From Pelagibacteraceae bacterium AG-414-M23 (GTDB lineage Bacteria; Pseudomonadota; Alphaproteobacteria; Pelagibacterales; Pelagibacteraceae): DNA of 64,000 nucleotides. The translations under genes and the position numbers were made by a program. The notes beneath the pieces were generated by a model that saw only the letters and a program-made list of their open reading frames with translations, was not told the DNA's origin and searched no databases. Positions 41,624-50,907 of this stretch are shown in pieces. The first letter of the stretch is position 1. Every line of letters starts with the position of its first letter. The stretch is taken from positions 1 to 64,000 of the forward strand of contig QCLN01000005.1 of NCBI GenBank assembly GCA_003214525.1, written 5' to 3'.

Positions 41624-41851
41624 TTATAAAGTATTATTTTTTTTTTTAGCAACTTCTCTTGGGTCAGGAATTTCACCAAATGTAAACCTCATGACATAAA
41701 TTAATACCCAGCCTAAAGCCATAGATGTTAAAATGTAGTATATAAACGCCAGAGACTCACTATTTGCAAATTCTTTAAGGTCAGCTCCGAAATAAATTAT
41801 ATTCCAAAATAAAAAGAAGAATAATTCATATATAATTATAATTTTAAACAT
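41624..41851 (-). CDS. hypothetical small membrane protein
   Basis: 75-aa ORF with two TM-like segments and charged tail. Confidence 0.55.
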   Translation of the reverse strand: MFKIIIIYELFFFLFWNIIYFGADLKEFANSESLAFIYYILTSMALGWVLIYVMRFTFGEIPDPREVAKKKNNTL

Positions 41852-41907
41852 TTGATGAGAGTTAACTATAATGGTTTCTTATTTATTCAAAATTTTTTAC
41901 ATTAATA

Positions 41908-41958
41908 TTTTGTCGCAGTTTGAGGAATACAATGTATTTGATTTAGTCTGCGACAAAA
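41908..41958 (+). promoter_or_regulatory. long hairpin in the psiE-like upstream region
   Basis: Perfect 11-bp inverted repeat TTTTGTCGCAG / CTGCGACAAAA with further inner pairing. Confidence 0.7.
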
Positions 41959-41999
41959 ATAACAAAGATTGAAAATTAATTTTAAAATACTGGTAGTAA

Positions 42000-42389
42000 A
42001 TGAGTATGGAAAATATTACTAAAAACCTACAACTAATTTTACTATCAATAATTCTTTTAAGTACAATTATTGCTGTTGGAATTGAAATAAAAACAATGTT
42101 TTTAAATCAATCAGTTACATTAGCTGACTTGTTGTTGATGTTTCTATATTTAGAAGTATTGGCAATGGTTAGAATTTTTTGGCATCAACAGTCAATAAGT
42201 ATTACCTTGCCTTTGCTTATTGCAATAACTGCATTATCACGATTTATAATACTACAAGGTAAAGAGATGGATCCATCTGGTTTAGTTTATGAGGCTGTAG
42301 CTATAGTACTTATTGCATCAGCTATAGTAATTTTAAGATTAAGACATAGCGACAAACTTGGAATTAAGCCAAAAAAAATTCGTAACTAA
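42000..42389 (+). CDS. phosphate-starvation-inducible PsiE family membrane protein
   Basis: Multi-TM; LLMFLYLEVLAMVRIFWHQQSISITLPLLIAITALSRFIIL. Confidence 0.82.
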   Translation: MSMENITKNLQLILLSIILLSTIIAVGIEIKTMFLNQSVTLADLLLMFLYLEVLAMVRIFWHQQSISITLPLLIAITALSRFIILQGKEMDPSGLVYEAVAIVLIASAIVILRLRHSDKLGIKPKKIRN

Positions 42390-42400
42390 ATTTATTAAAA

Positions 42401-43108
42401 ATGACTGCTAAATATTTAATTTTTGGAGCAACTGGTGCTATTGGTTCTAATTTGGCAAATCAATTATACAACGCAGACCAGGATATTCATCTTGTGGCCA
42501 GAAATGAAGAAGAATTAAAATCTCTTTCGGAAGAATTAAAATGTTCATATTCAGTCGCAGATGTATTGGAAAATAATTTTATTGATAAAGTAAAATCTGA
42601 AATTAATGAAATAAAAGGAATTGCTTATTGCGTAGGTTCTATTGATTTAAAACCTCTTAGAATGGTCAATGAGAATGATTTTCAAAAATGTATGAAATTG
42701 AACCTTTTTTCTGCTGTTGAAGTAATTAAAGCTTATCAAGATAGTCTAAAAAAAAACAAAGGTTCAATAATATTATTTTCTACTGTTGCTGTTAAAAGGG
42801 GTTTTACTAACCATTCAATTATTGCTTCAACTAAAGCTGCCGTTGAAGGTTTGACCATTTCTCTTGCGGCTGAGTTTGCTCCAAACATAAGAGTAAATTG
42901 TATAGCTCCAAGCCTTACAAATTCAAAAATTGCTCAACCACTGTTAAAAAATACTATTATTGCTGAAAGCATTGCAAAAGCTCATCCTATGAAAAGAATT
43001 GGTGAAGGAAAGGACGCTGCTGCAATGGCTAAGTTTTTACTTACAAATGAAAGTTCATGGATAACTGGACAAATAATTGGAGTAGATGGTGGGAGGTCTT
43101 CTATTTAA
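42401..43108 (+). CDS. short-chain dehydrogenase/reductase
   Basis: FGATGAIGSNLA; ASTKAAVEGLTISLAAEFAPNIRVNCIAPS; SSWITGQIIGVDGG. Confidence 0.94.
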   Translation: MTAKYLIFGATGAIGSNLANQLYNADQDIHLVARNEEELKSLSEELKCSYSVADVLENNFIDKVKSEINEIKGIAYCVGSIDLKPLRMVNENDFQKCMKLNLFSAVEVIKAYQDSLKKNKGSIILFSTVAVKRGFTNHSIIASTKAAVEGLTISLAAEFAPNIRVNCIAPSLTNSKIAQPLLKNTIIAESIAKAHPMKRIGEGKDAAAMAKFLLTNESSWITGQIIGVDGGRSSI

Positions 43109-43221
43109 TGAAAAAAAATAAAAATAAAAGTTCTATATCATCAAAATTTGCTAGTAAATATATTTACTACTACTATGCATTTTTCTGGTTAGTTTTAATT
43201 TCTTATTTAATTATAAAATAA
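43108..43221 (+). CDS. small (37-aa) putative single-TM protein, not in the supplied ORF track
   Basis: MKKNKNKSSISSKFASKYIYYYYAFFWLVLISYLIIK; start overlaps the SDR stop codon (TAATG). Confidence 0.55.
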   Translation: MKKNKNKSSISSKFASKYIYYYYAFFWLVLISYLIIK

Positions 43222-43258
43222 AAAATTAAATTTAAAATATATATATGATTATTACATT

Positions 43259-43687
43259 ATGAAGAAAAATTTAAGTCAAAAACAAGTTAATTTAATAGCT
43301 TGGATAAAACAAAAATGGAAAACTAAATCTGGAAAAAAATCTTCATTAACCGGAGAAAGATATTTGCCTGAAAAAGCTATAAAAGCACTAGCAAAAAATG
43401 ATTACAAAGTTACTTCACATTTAAAAATTAAAGCTTTAAAAAAAGGAAAACAATATTCTAAGCAACCAAAATTTATAGTTGAACAAGTTAGAAAATATAG
43501 AAATGAATTTAAATATAAAGTAGCAGATAAAAAAACTGGTAATTATACCCATCCATATTTAAGGAAAAAATTATTTTTACAAATTAAAGCATCTAAAACC
43601 CACGGTACAAAGGCGGGTCAATGGTCAGCCAGAAAAGCTCAACTACTAGCAAAAAAATATAAGCAAATGGGTGGTGGTTATTATTAA
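43259..43687 (+). CDS. basic protein, DUF5872-like
   Basis: Lys-rich 142 aa; C-terminal KASKTHGTKAGQWSARKAQLLAKKYKQMGGGYY. Confidence 0.65.
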   Translation: MKKNLSQKQVNLIAWIKQKWKTKSGKKSSLTGERYLPEKAIKALAKNDYKVTSHLKIKALKKGKQYSKQPKFIVEQVRKYRNEFKYKVADKKTGNYTHPYLRKKLFLQIKASKTHGTKAGQWSARKAQLLAKKYKQMGGGYY

Positions 43688-43693
43688 TTATTT

Positions 43694-44533
43694 TTAAGAT
43701 CTTTTAAAACACTCAATAGTATTTTTTAATAAACATGCAATTGTCATTGGACCAACGCCGCCAGGAACTGGTGTTAAAGCTTTCGCAACTTTTGAAACTT
43801 CATCAAATGCAACATCGCCAACAATACCTTTTTCAGTTTTATTTATTCCTACATCAATAACGATTGCATCTTTCTTTACCCAATCTCCTTTTACAAGCTC
43901 AGGTATTCCAACTGCAGCAACTACAATATCACCCTTTAAACACTCGGCTTTTAGGTCTTTTGTTTTAGAATGTGTAATTGTAACTGTACAATTTTCTTTT
44001 AAAAGAAGTTGCGCCATAGGTTTGCCATTTAAATTTGATCTACCAACTATTACCGCTTTTTTTCCACTTAAATTAGGTTCAATCTTTTTAATTAATAAAT
44101 AACATCCAAGCGGCGTACAAGGAATTGAACTATGATAACCTGAAGATAAATTTCCAACATTTATTGGATGAAATCCATCAACATCTTTGCTCGGTAAAAT
44201 TTTTTCAATAACTTTTTGCTTATCAATATGCTTGGGCAAAGGTAGTTGAACTAAAATACCAGATACGCCTTGATCTTTATTAAGTTCAACAATTTTATCT
44301 AAAACTGTTTTTTCTTCTACAGATTCTGGATAATTAATTACTTCTGATTTTAAACCTACTTCATTAGCAGCTTTTTCTTTCATACGAACATAGATTTGGC
44401 TTGGTGCCATATCTCCAATTAAAATTACCGTAAGTCCTGGAATTTTATTGTGTTTTTCCTTTAAACTTAAAACTTCCTTTTTTAATTCTTCTCTTAATTC
44501 AGCTGCTATTTTTTTTCCGTCTATTAGTATCAT
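43694..44533 (-). CDS. folD: methylenetetrahydrofolate dehydrogenase/cyclohydrolase
   Basis: GILVQLPLPKHID; KDVDGFHPINVG; GRSNLNGKPMAQLL; TPVPGGVGPMTI. Confidence 0.97.
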   Translation of the reverse strand: MILIDGKKIAAELREELKKEVLSLKEKHNKIPGLTVILIGDMAPSQIYVRMKEKAANEVGLKSEVINYPESVEEKTVLDKIVELNKDQGVSGILVQLPLPKHIDKQKVIEKILPSKDVDGFHPINVGNLSSGYHSSIPCTPLGCYLLIKKIEPNLSGKKAVIVGRSNLNGKPMAQLLLKENCTVTITHSKTKDLKAECLKGDIVVAAVGIPELVKGDWVKKDAIVIDVGINKTEKGIVGDVAFDEVSKVAKALTPVPGGVGPMTIACLLKNTIECFKRS

Positions 44534-44536
44534 GGA

Positions 44537-44830
44537 TTAATTAAATATTATTGGTGCCAAGTAAAGCTTCATACACATTTCTATAAACCATATCAATAAA
44601 AGAAGAACAATCGGTGAGATATCAAAAGCACCAAGATTTGGTAAAAATCTCCTTATTCTGATTAGAAAAGGGTCTGTTAACCTGTAAGTAAAATCTAATA
44701 TTGCATAAACAAATCTATTTGATGTATTTAAAATATTAAAAGCTATAAGCCAACTAATAATAACGTTTGCAATAACTACATATGAATAAAGTTTTAAAAT
44801 TTGTAGAATTAAATAAAATATAGCAATCAT
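44537..44830 (-). CDS. YggT family protein
   Basis: Two-TM-block protein; YAILDFTYRLTDPFLIRIRRFLPNLGAFDISPIVLLLLI. Confidence 0.92.
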   Translation of the reverse strand: MIAIFYLILQILKLYSYVVIANVIISWLIAFNILNTSNRFVYAILDFTYRLTDPFLIRIRRFLPNLGAFDISPIVLLLLIWFIEMCMKLYLAPIIFN

Positions 44831-45912
44831 TTCTTTTCTACATAAATAGATTGACTAGGAAAAGCAAATGAGGCCCCATTTTTTTCAACAATTTGTTTAA
44901 TTTGAATTGCTAGTCTTTCTTTAACCGCTAACCATTCATCCCAATCATCTGTTTTGGTGAAACAACGAATATACATATCAATAGAACTTTCGGCAAAACT
45001 ATCAACCCTCACTGCATATCCAAGTTCAGGTTTATAGTCCTCATTAGTTTTTATGTAATCTTCAATTTCATTTCTAACTGTTTTAAGTTGTTCAATTGTT
45101 GAGTCATATTGCAGATTAATTGTCCAACTAATAATCCAATTTGTTGTTTGACTTATATTTATTACTGCATTCTCTGCAAATTGAAAATTTGGAATAATAG
45201 CAATTGATTTATCAAATTTTCTTATAACAGTAGATCTAAATCCAATTTTTTCTACTATTCCTTCAATGATTCCTTCAACTAAAATCCAGTCCCCCATTTT
45301 AAATCTTTTTTCAACTAAAACTAAAATTCCAGAAATAAGATTTTTAAAAAGATCTTGAGCCCCTAAAGCTACAGCTACACCAAAAAGTCCAAGTCCTGCA
45401 ATAATTGGTCCGATTTTTATTCCCCACAACTCAAGTACTGCTGCGGTTCCTAAAATAAAAATTAATATTTTTAATGATTTAATTATCCATCCAATTAATT
45501 CTCGGGTTAATATTTTTCCAAGACCACTAAGAATATATGAAATTGGTTCTATAATTTGGTGAATAATCCAAAAAATTAATATTGTAATTAAAGTCCTGTT
45601 TATATTATCCACAAAATTTCTGGTTTCATCTGAAAAGGACATATAATAACTCGCAATAAAAAAACCTAAAACTATAGGCAAAAATCTAGCGGGACCAACC
45701 ATCGCTTTTACAAAAGTATCATCAAGTTTATTGGTAGTTCTTTTTGATATTATTTCTAATTTTTTGATTATAAGTCTACTAATTAATCCTCTGAAAATTA
45801 AAAAAACTAAAAAAATTCCTAATCCAATTAATATTTCAAAAATATCAATACCTAGGATTCCTTTATCCCAAACTGATAAGAACAAATCTTTAAAATTTAT
45901 AAAAATATCCAT
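44827..45912 (-). CDS. MscS-family mechanosensitive ion channel
   Basis: GVAVALGAQDLFKNLISGILVLVEKRFKMGDWILVEG; IPNFQFAENAVINIS. Confidence 0.95.
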   Translation of the reverse strand: MDIFINFKDLFLSVWDKGILGIDIFEILIGLGIFLVFLIFRGLISRLIIKKLEIISKRTTNKLDDTFVKAMVGPARFLPIVLGFFIASYYMSFSDETRNFVDNINRTLITILIFWIIHQIIEPISYILSGLGKILTRELIGWIIKSLKILIFILGTAAVLELWGIKIGPIIAGLGLFGVAVALGAQDLFKNLISGILVLVEKRFKMGDWILVEGIIEGIVEKIGFRSTVIRKFDKSIAIIPNFQFAENAVINISQTTNWIISWTINLQYDSTIEQLKTVRNEIEDYIKTNEDYKPELGYAVRVDSFAESSIDMYIRCFTKTDDWDEWLAVKERLAIQIKQIVEKNGASFAFPSQSIYVEKK

Positions 45913-45913
45913 A

Positions 45914-46612
45914 TTAAATTTTATATAATAAAAATTCCTCCTCTCCTGGACTAAATAAGAAAATTTTTTTCCACTTTACTTCATTTAGTACAGAAGATGT
46001 TTTTTCTCCTATACACATTAAATTGGTATTCATCCAGCTGTCAATTAATTGATATTTTTTTATTATATTTAGTAAGCTTTTTGCACTGTTTTCAGAATAA
46101 ACATAAACAATATCTGGAATATTTTTTTTAAGTTCCTCAATAACATTATTTTGAAATTCACCAATATGTTCAACTGTATAATTAATAATCCTAGATATAT
46201 TATATCCCTCATTAGTAAGTTCTTTATCTAAATTAGAAGATATAAATTCACCACTAATATATAAAATTTTTCCATCTTTTTTATGATGATTTTGTAAAAT
46301 TAATTCCTTAAGAGCCCTTACGTTTCCATCCGCAGCAATTACATTTTGAAAACCTAAGCTTCTCGCAAACTTTTCTGTTGCAGACCCAACACAAAAACAT
46401 TTAACGGTCTTGTTGATTAAATCTATAGTTAAATTTTTAATTGAATTTGAGCTAGTAAAAATAATTGCAGAATAATCATTAAAATTTGGTTCTTTGTATT
46501 CTATTTTTTTTATTTTTATTACAGGCAAATGAGAAACGACATGTCCTAAATCTTTAAACTTAATCAATAAATTTCCACAGTCTTCTAATGGTCTTGTTAA
46601 TAATATATGCAT
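45914..46612 (-). CDS. hemD: uroporphyrinogen-III synthase
   Basis: ILLTRPLEDCGNLL; IIFTSSNSIKNL; FCVGSATEKFARSLGF; next to hemC. Confidence 0.9.
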   Translation of the reverse strand: MHILLTRPLEDCGNLLIKFKDLGHVVSHLPVIKIKKIEYKEPNFNDYSAIIFTSSNSIKNLTIDLINKTVKCFCVGSATEKFARSLGFQNVIAADGNVRALKELILQNHHKKDGKILYISGEFISSNLDKELTNEGYNISRIINYTVEHIGEFQNNVIEELKKNIPDIVYVYSENSAKSLLNIIKKYQLIDSWMNTNLMCIGEKTSSVLNEVKWKKIFLFSPGEEEFLLYKI

Positions 46613-47523
46613 TATTTTTTATAACTGTCCTTAGACTCTCTTTTAAGATAATTTCCTAATTCTATACTTACTTTCAAGAAATTTGAAATTTTATCTTTAA
46701 TTATTTTAAAAAACCTTTGTTTACCATCTAATGAAAAAAGTTCGCCACTAATTTCAAAATCATCGTTGTTAATCTTAGAAAAAATACCTACTGCTGTATG
46801 ACAATCACCCTCTAAAATTTTTAAAACTTTACGTTCTGCTTGAGCAGATATGTTGGAAATTTTATCATTAACTTTGTTTAGTATTTTTATAATTTCTTTA
46901 TCGTCCTCTCTACATTGAATAGAAACGATTCCTTGGCCTGCACTTGGTATTATTTCTTGAGTTGAAAATTCTTGTGAAATTAAATGATCTAAGTCTAAAG
47001 ATTTTATTCCTGCTTTAGCAAGAATGATTCCATCATAATCTTTATTGTTTATTTTAGATATTCTTGTATCAATGTTTCCTCTTATAGTTTTATAATTTAA
47101 ATCATTTCTAATTCTCTTAAGTTGAAACTCTCTTCTATAAGAAGAAGTTCCTATAATGGCATTTGAATTTAACTCGCTAAATTTTTTATTCTCTTTTGAT
47201 ATAAGTATTTCTTCAGGAGCGTTTCTTTTAAGAAAACAATTTGAAATTAGTCCTAAAGTTTCCTCGGATGGCATATCTTTTAAAGAATGAACTGCAAGAT
47301 CTATTTTTTTATCAATTAGCTCTTCTTCTATCTTTTTCGAAAATAGACCTTTCCCACCAATTTCAGATAATCTATCTTTTTGGTTTTTATCACCATCGGT
47401 AGTTATTTTTACGATCTCTATTTCGCCAGGAAAAACTTTGCTTATTTCATTTTTAGCTCGATTAGCATAAATCATAGCTAATTTGCTTGCCCTGGATCCA
47501 ATTAATATTTTATTTTTTTTCAT
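46612..47523 (-). CDS. hemC: hydroxymethylbilane synthase
   Basis: IGSRASKLAMIYANRAK; GGKGLFSKKIEEELIDKKIDLAVHSLKDMPSE; EGDCHTAVGIFS. Confidence 0.97.
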   Translation of the reverse strand: MKKNKILIGSRASKLAMIYANRAKNEISKVFPGEIEIVKITTDGDKNQKDRLSEIGGKGLFSKKIEEELIDKKIDLAVHSLKDMPSEETLGLISNCFLKRNAPEEILISKENKKFSELNSNAIIGTSSYRREFQLKRIRNDLNYKTIRGNIDTRISKINNKDYDGIILAKAGIKSLDLDHLISQEFSTQEIIPSAGQGIVSIQCREDDKEIIKILNKVNDKISNISAQAERKVLKILEGDCHTAVGIFSKINNDDFEISGELFSLDGKQRFFKIIKDKISNFLKVSIELGNYLKRESKDSYKK

Positions 47524-47574
47524 TAATTGTTTTATATTTAAATCTTATAATCTATTTGTACTATCTAAAAAATT

Positions 47575-48645
47575 ATGAATAAAAAAATTACAATTTTAGG
47601 CATTGAATCAAGTTGTGACGAAACCGCTGTATCAATAGTCCAAGAAGAAAATGGAAAAATAAAGATTTTATCAAATATTGTATCTAGTCAATTTGATATT
47701 CATAGGGAGTTTGGAGGGGTTGTGCCTGAGTTGGCGGCTAGAGCACATGTAGAGAAAATCGATTTAATTGCTGAAAAAGCAATTTCTGAAAGCAAAATAA
47801 ATATTGAAGATATTGATGCGGTAGCTGCAACTGCTGGACCAGGATTAATAGTATGCTTAACCGTAGGATTAAATTTTGGAAAAACAATTTCAGCATCATT
47901 AAGTAAACCTTTTATTGCTGTAAATCACTTGGAAGGTCATGCTTTAAGTCCAAAATTAAATACAAATCTAAAATTTCCTTATTTGTTATTATTAATTTCT
48001 GGTGGACATACACAATATTTGTCTGTTGAAAATTTAGGAAACTATAAAAGATTAGGTACAACAATTGATGATGCCTTGGGAGAAGCATTTGATAAAACTG
48101 CAAAAATTATCGGAATTGAATTTCCAGGTGGACCTAAGATAGAAAAGTATGCAAAACAAGGAGATGGGAATAGATTTAATTTGCCCAAACCAATATTAAA
48201 TAGAGGTGGTTGTAATCTATCATTTGCAGGATTAAAAACAGCAATACTAAGAATACAATCAGAAATAAAAAATGAACAAGATAAATTTGATCTTGCAGCT
48301 TCATTTCAAAAAACTGTTGAAAAAATTCTTTATGAAAAAACTAAGATAGCATTTAAAATGTATTTAAATCAAAACAAAAATTTTAAAAAAACTTTTGTAG
48401 TAGCTGGAGGCGTTGCTGCAAACAAAGGTATAAAAGATAAATTAACAAAATTATCAGAAGATAATAAATTTGAATGTATATTTCCTGATATCAGCTTATG
48501 CAGTGATAATGCAGCGATGATTGCATTAGTAGGTTTAGAAAAATATAAGAAAAAATTATTTGATAAATTAAATTTTAAAGTTAATCCAAGATGGCAATTG
48601 GATGAAAAGGCACAATTCCTTAAAGGTGCTGGTGTAAAAATTTAA
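47575..48645 (+). CDS. tsaD: tRNA N6-adenosine threonylcarbamoyltransferase
   Basis: GIESSCDETAVSIV; VPELAARAHVEKI; NHLEGHALSP; LISGGHTQYL; CSDNAAMIALVG. Confidence 0.98.
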   Translation: MNKKITILGIESSCDETAVSIVQEENGKIKILSNIVSSQFDIHREFGGVVPELAARAHVEKIDLIAEKAISESKINIEDIDAVAATAGPGLIVCLTVGLNFGKTISASLSKPFIAVNHLEGHALSPKLNTNLKFPYLLLLISGGHTQYLSVENLGNYKRLGTTIDDALGEAFDKTAKIIGIEFPGGPKIEKYAKQGDGNRFNLPKPILNRGGCNLSFAGLKTAILRIQSEIKNEQDKFDLAASFQKTVEKILYEKTKIAFKMYLNQNKNFKKTFVVAGGVAANKGIKDKLTKLSEDNKFECIFPDISLCSDNAAMIALVGLEKYKKKLFDKLNFKVNPRWQLDEKAQFLKGAGVKI

Positions 48646-48760
48646 TTATGAATTATTGGTTACTTAAACCAAAGCTTTTAATACATCGATAAAACTCCTG
48701 CTTACCTTTTACTTATCTTTACAATTAAAATTGTTGATTAAAGCTAATTAAAAAACATAG

Positions 48761-48790
48761 ATGTGCTTTGCGCGGTGTAGTACATTTTTA
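48761..48790 (+). terminator. possible terminator/attenuator hairpin between tsaD and autotransporter gene
   Basis: ATGTGCT-ttgcgcggtgt-AGTACAT (one G.U) followed by TTTTT. Confidence 0.4.
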
Positions 48791-48810
48791 AATTAGATTA
48801 ATAATTTTAA

Positions 48811-50856
48811 ATGAAAAAACTTTTACTAATCTTGTTTCTAGTTTTATTGTATTCTAAAGCTTTTGCTGAACCTACATTCGTTGATAGTTTTAGTGTAGAC
48901 TCTGAAGAGGATAGACCAAGAGGAATAACATTTAACAATAATGGTACTAAGATGTTTATTATTGGCTGGAGAGGTGATGATGTTAATGAATATACATTAA
49001 GTACAGCTTGGGATGTCTCTACAGCCTCTTTTGTAGATAGTACAAGCAGTATAGACGCCGATGGAAGAGATGTAAGATTTAACCCAGATGGAACTAAAAT
49101 GTTTGTTTTGGGTAGAGGTAGTGATAAAGTTTATGCTTTCTCACTAAGTACGGCCTTTGATATTTCAACTTCCTCTTCTATTAATAATTTTAGCGTAACT
49201 TCTGAAGAGATAGATGCAAATGGTTTAGCATTTAATTTGGATGGAACCAAAATGTATGTTGTGGGTGAAGATGCTGACTATGTTAATGAATATACATTAA
49301 GTAAAGGTTTTGATCTTTCAACAGCAGTATATGCAGGCGATGGTGAGAGGGTTTTTGTTAGAGGTCAAGAGACTATACCAATAGATATAGATTTTAATTC
49401 AGATGGAACTAAAATGTATATTGTTGGCTGGAGTGGAAAAGACATAAATGAATATACTTTAAGCACAGCTTTTGATGTCTCCACCGCCTCTTTTGAAGGT
49501 AGTTTTAGTGTAGAATCTGAAGATGATGACCCAGCAGCTTTAGCATTTAGTTCAGATGGAACTAAGATGTTTGTTGTGGGTGGCGTTGGTGAAGATGTTA
49601 ATGAATATACTTTATCTTGTTACTATGGTGTTGTTAATTGTTCTAATCCGACTACTTTAAAGAATGTTCTAGGATCAATTGAAGCTCAAACGGAAACAGC
49701 AAGACGAATTGTTCAGCATGTTACAACTCCAGTACTTAATCGTATGGATTGGCTAAGACGACATAGAAAAGAAGATAGTTTAACCAATCAAAATATTAAA
49801 TTTAATTTTTCAAATGAAATGCTCGCATCCCTATCAAAAGTTATGCCAGTGGCAGCCAAAGTAAATGAGGCTTCAAATTTATCTGATAATTGGTCATTTT
49901 GGAGTGAAGGTAGTGTTAGTGTTGGTAAAGTTGGAGATACAGCATTGTCATCTTCAAAAGATATAAATAGCAATGGTATTACAGTTGGTATTGATAAGAA
50001 AATTAATGAAAACAAATTGTATGGATACGCTCTTCGATTTGGCAAAGATGATGTTGATGTAGGTAAATTTACTTCTTTAGATACTAGCTCTTATAGTTTA
50101 TCTGCTTATGGAACTTTTCCCCACGATGATACGAAATTTGTTGAAGGTATTCTTGGAATAAGTGCGCTGAAGACAGATCATATTACACAAGGTGGGGGCA
50201 CTAATAGAACAGGCGAAAGAAACGGCAGACAGATATTTGGATCGATTAATTATCTTACAACATTTAATAAAGATAAATTTGACATTACACCAAGTGCAAG
50301 AGTTGATCTTAGTTATACAGAATTATCTGAATATAGCGAAATAGGAACTTCTGCTCTCATTTATGATAAACAAAAAATAGAAACAGGTATGATATCTGCG
50401 GGCTTTACATTAAGTAATGTTATTAAATATAATAATATAACATTTAAACCAAGTGGAGGTTTGGAGCTTGGATTAGACTTTAGTCCTTCTTCAGCTGCTA
50501 CAGTTTCTTATGTTACGGATCCAAATACAAATTATACTTCATTTATTGGGCAAGACTCTAAAAATATAAAAGCAAATCTTGGATTTGATTTAATAATGAA
50601 GAATGGTTTTTCGTTGATGACTAACTATGAAAGAAATCAAAGTGACAATAGTCATAGTGACACTTTATATTTAGGAGCTGGCTATATACCTTCTGAAGAT
50701 ATCGAATATGCTATGTCCTTAGAAGATGATGATAAAGTTTTTTTTAATTATAAAAGAAATATAAATGGTTTTGATATTACATTTGGTTCAAATTATAGTT
50801 TGATGAGTGAAATACCTGAGTATGCTGCAAACTTAGAAATTTCAAAAAGATTCTAG
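48811..50856 (+). CDS. autotransporter with N-terminal beta-propeller-like repeats and C-terminal outer-membrane beta-barrel
   Basis: Signal peptide MKKLLLILFLVLLYSKAFA; five approx. 50-aa units with FNxDGTKMFVVG...VNEYTLSTAFDVSTAS; C-terminal barrel-like strands ending in ...NLEISKRF. Confidence 0.85.
   Translation: MKKLLLILFLVLLYSKAFAEPTFVDSFSVDSEEDRPRGITFNNNGTKMFIIGWRGDDVNEYTLSTAWDVSTASFVDSTSSIDADGRDVRFNPDGTKMFVLGRGSDKVYAFSLSTAFDISTSSSINNFSVTSEEIDANGLAFNLDGTKMYVVGEDADYVNEYTLSKGFDLSTAVYAGDGERVFVRGQETIPIDIDFNSDGTKMYIVGWSGKDINEYTLSTAFDVSTASFEGSFSVESEDDDPAALAFSSDGTKMFVVGGVGEDVNEYTLSCYYGVVNCSNPTTLKNVLGSIEAQTETARRIVQHVTTPVLNRMDWLRRHRKEDSLTNQNIKFNFSNEMLASLSKVMPVAAKVNEASNLSDNWSFWSEGSVSVGKVGDTALSSSKDINSNGITVGIDKKINENKLYGYALRFGKDDVDVGKFTSLDTSSYSLSAYGTFPHDDTKFVEGILGISALKTDHITQGGGTNRTGERNGRQIFGSINYLTTFNKDKFDITPSARVDLSYTELSEYSEIGTSALIYDKQKIETGMISAGFTLSNVIKYNNITFKPSGGLELGLDFSPSSAATVSYVTDPNTNYTSFIGQDSKNIKANLGFDLIMKNGFSLMTNYERNQSDNSHSDTLYLGAGYIPSEDIEYAMSLEDDDKVFFNYKRNINGFDITFGSNYSLMSEIPEYAANLEISKRF
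48885..49620 (+). repeat. five degenerate approx. 150-bp tandem repeats encoding the passenger domain
   Basis: Recurring gatggaactaaaatgt / gttaatgaatatac / cttttgatgtctc segments. Confidence 0.85.
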
Positions 50857-50907
50857 AGAATTATGATAAGTATTGTTTAATTTAAAAAAAAATTTATCCT
50901 ATAAATT

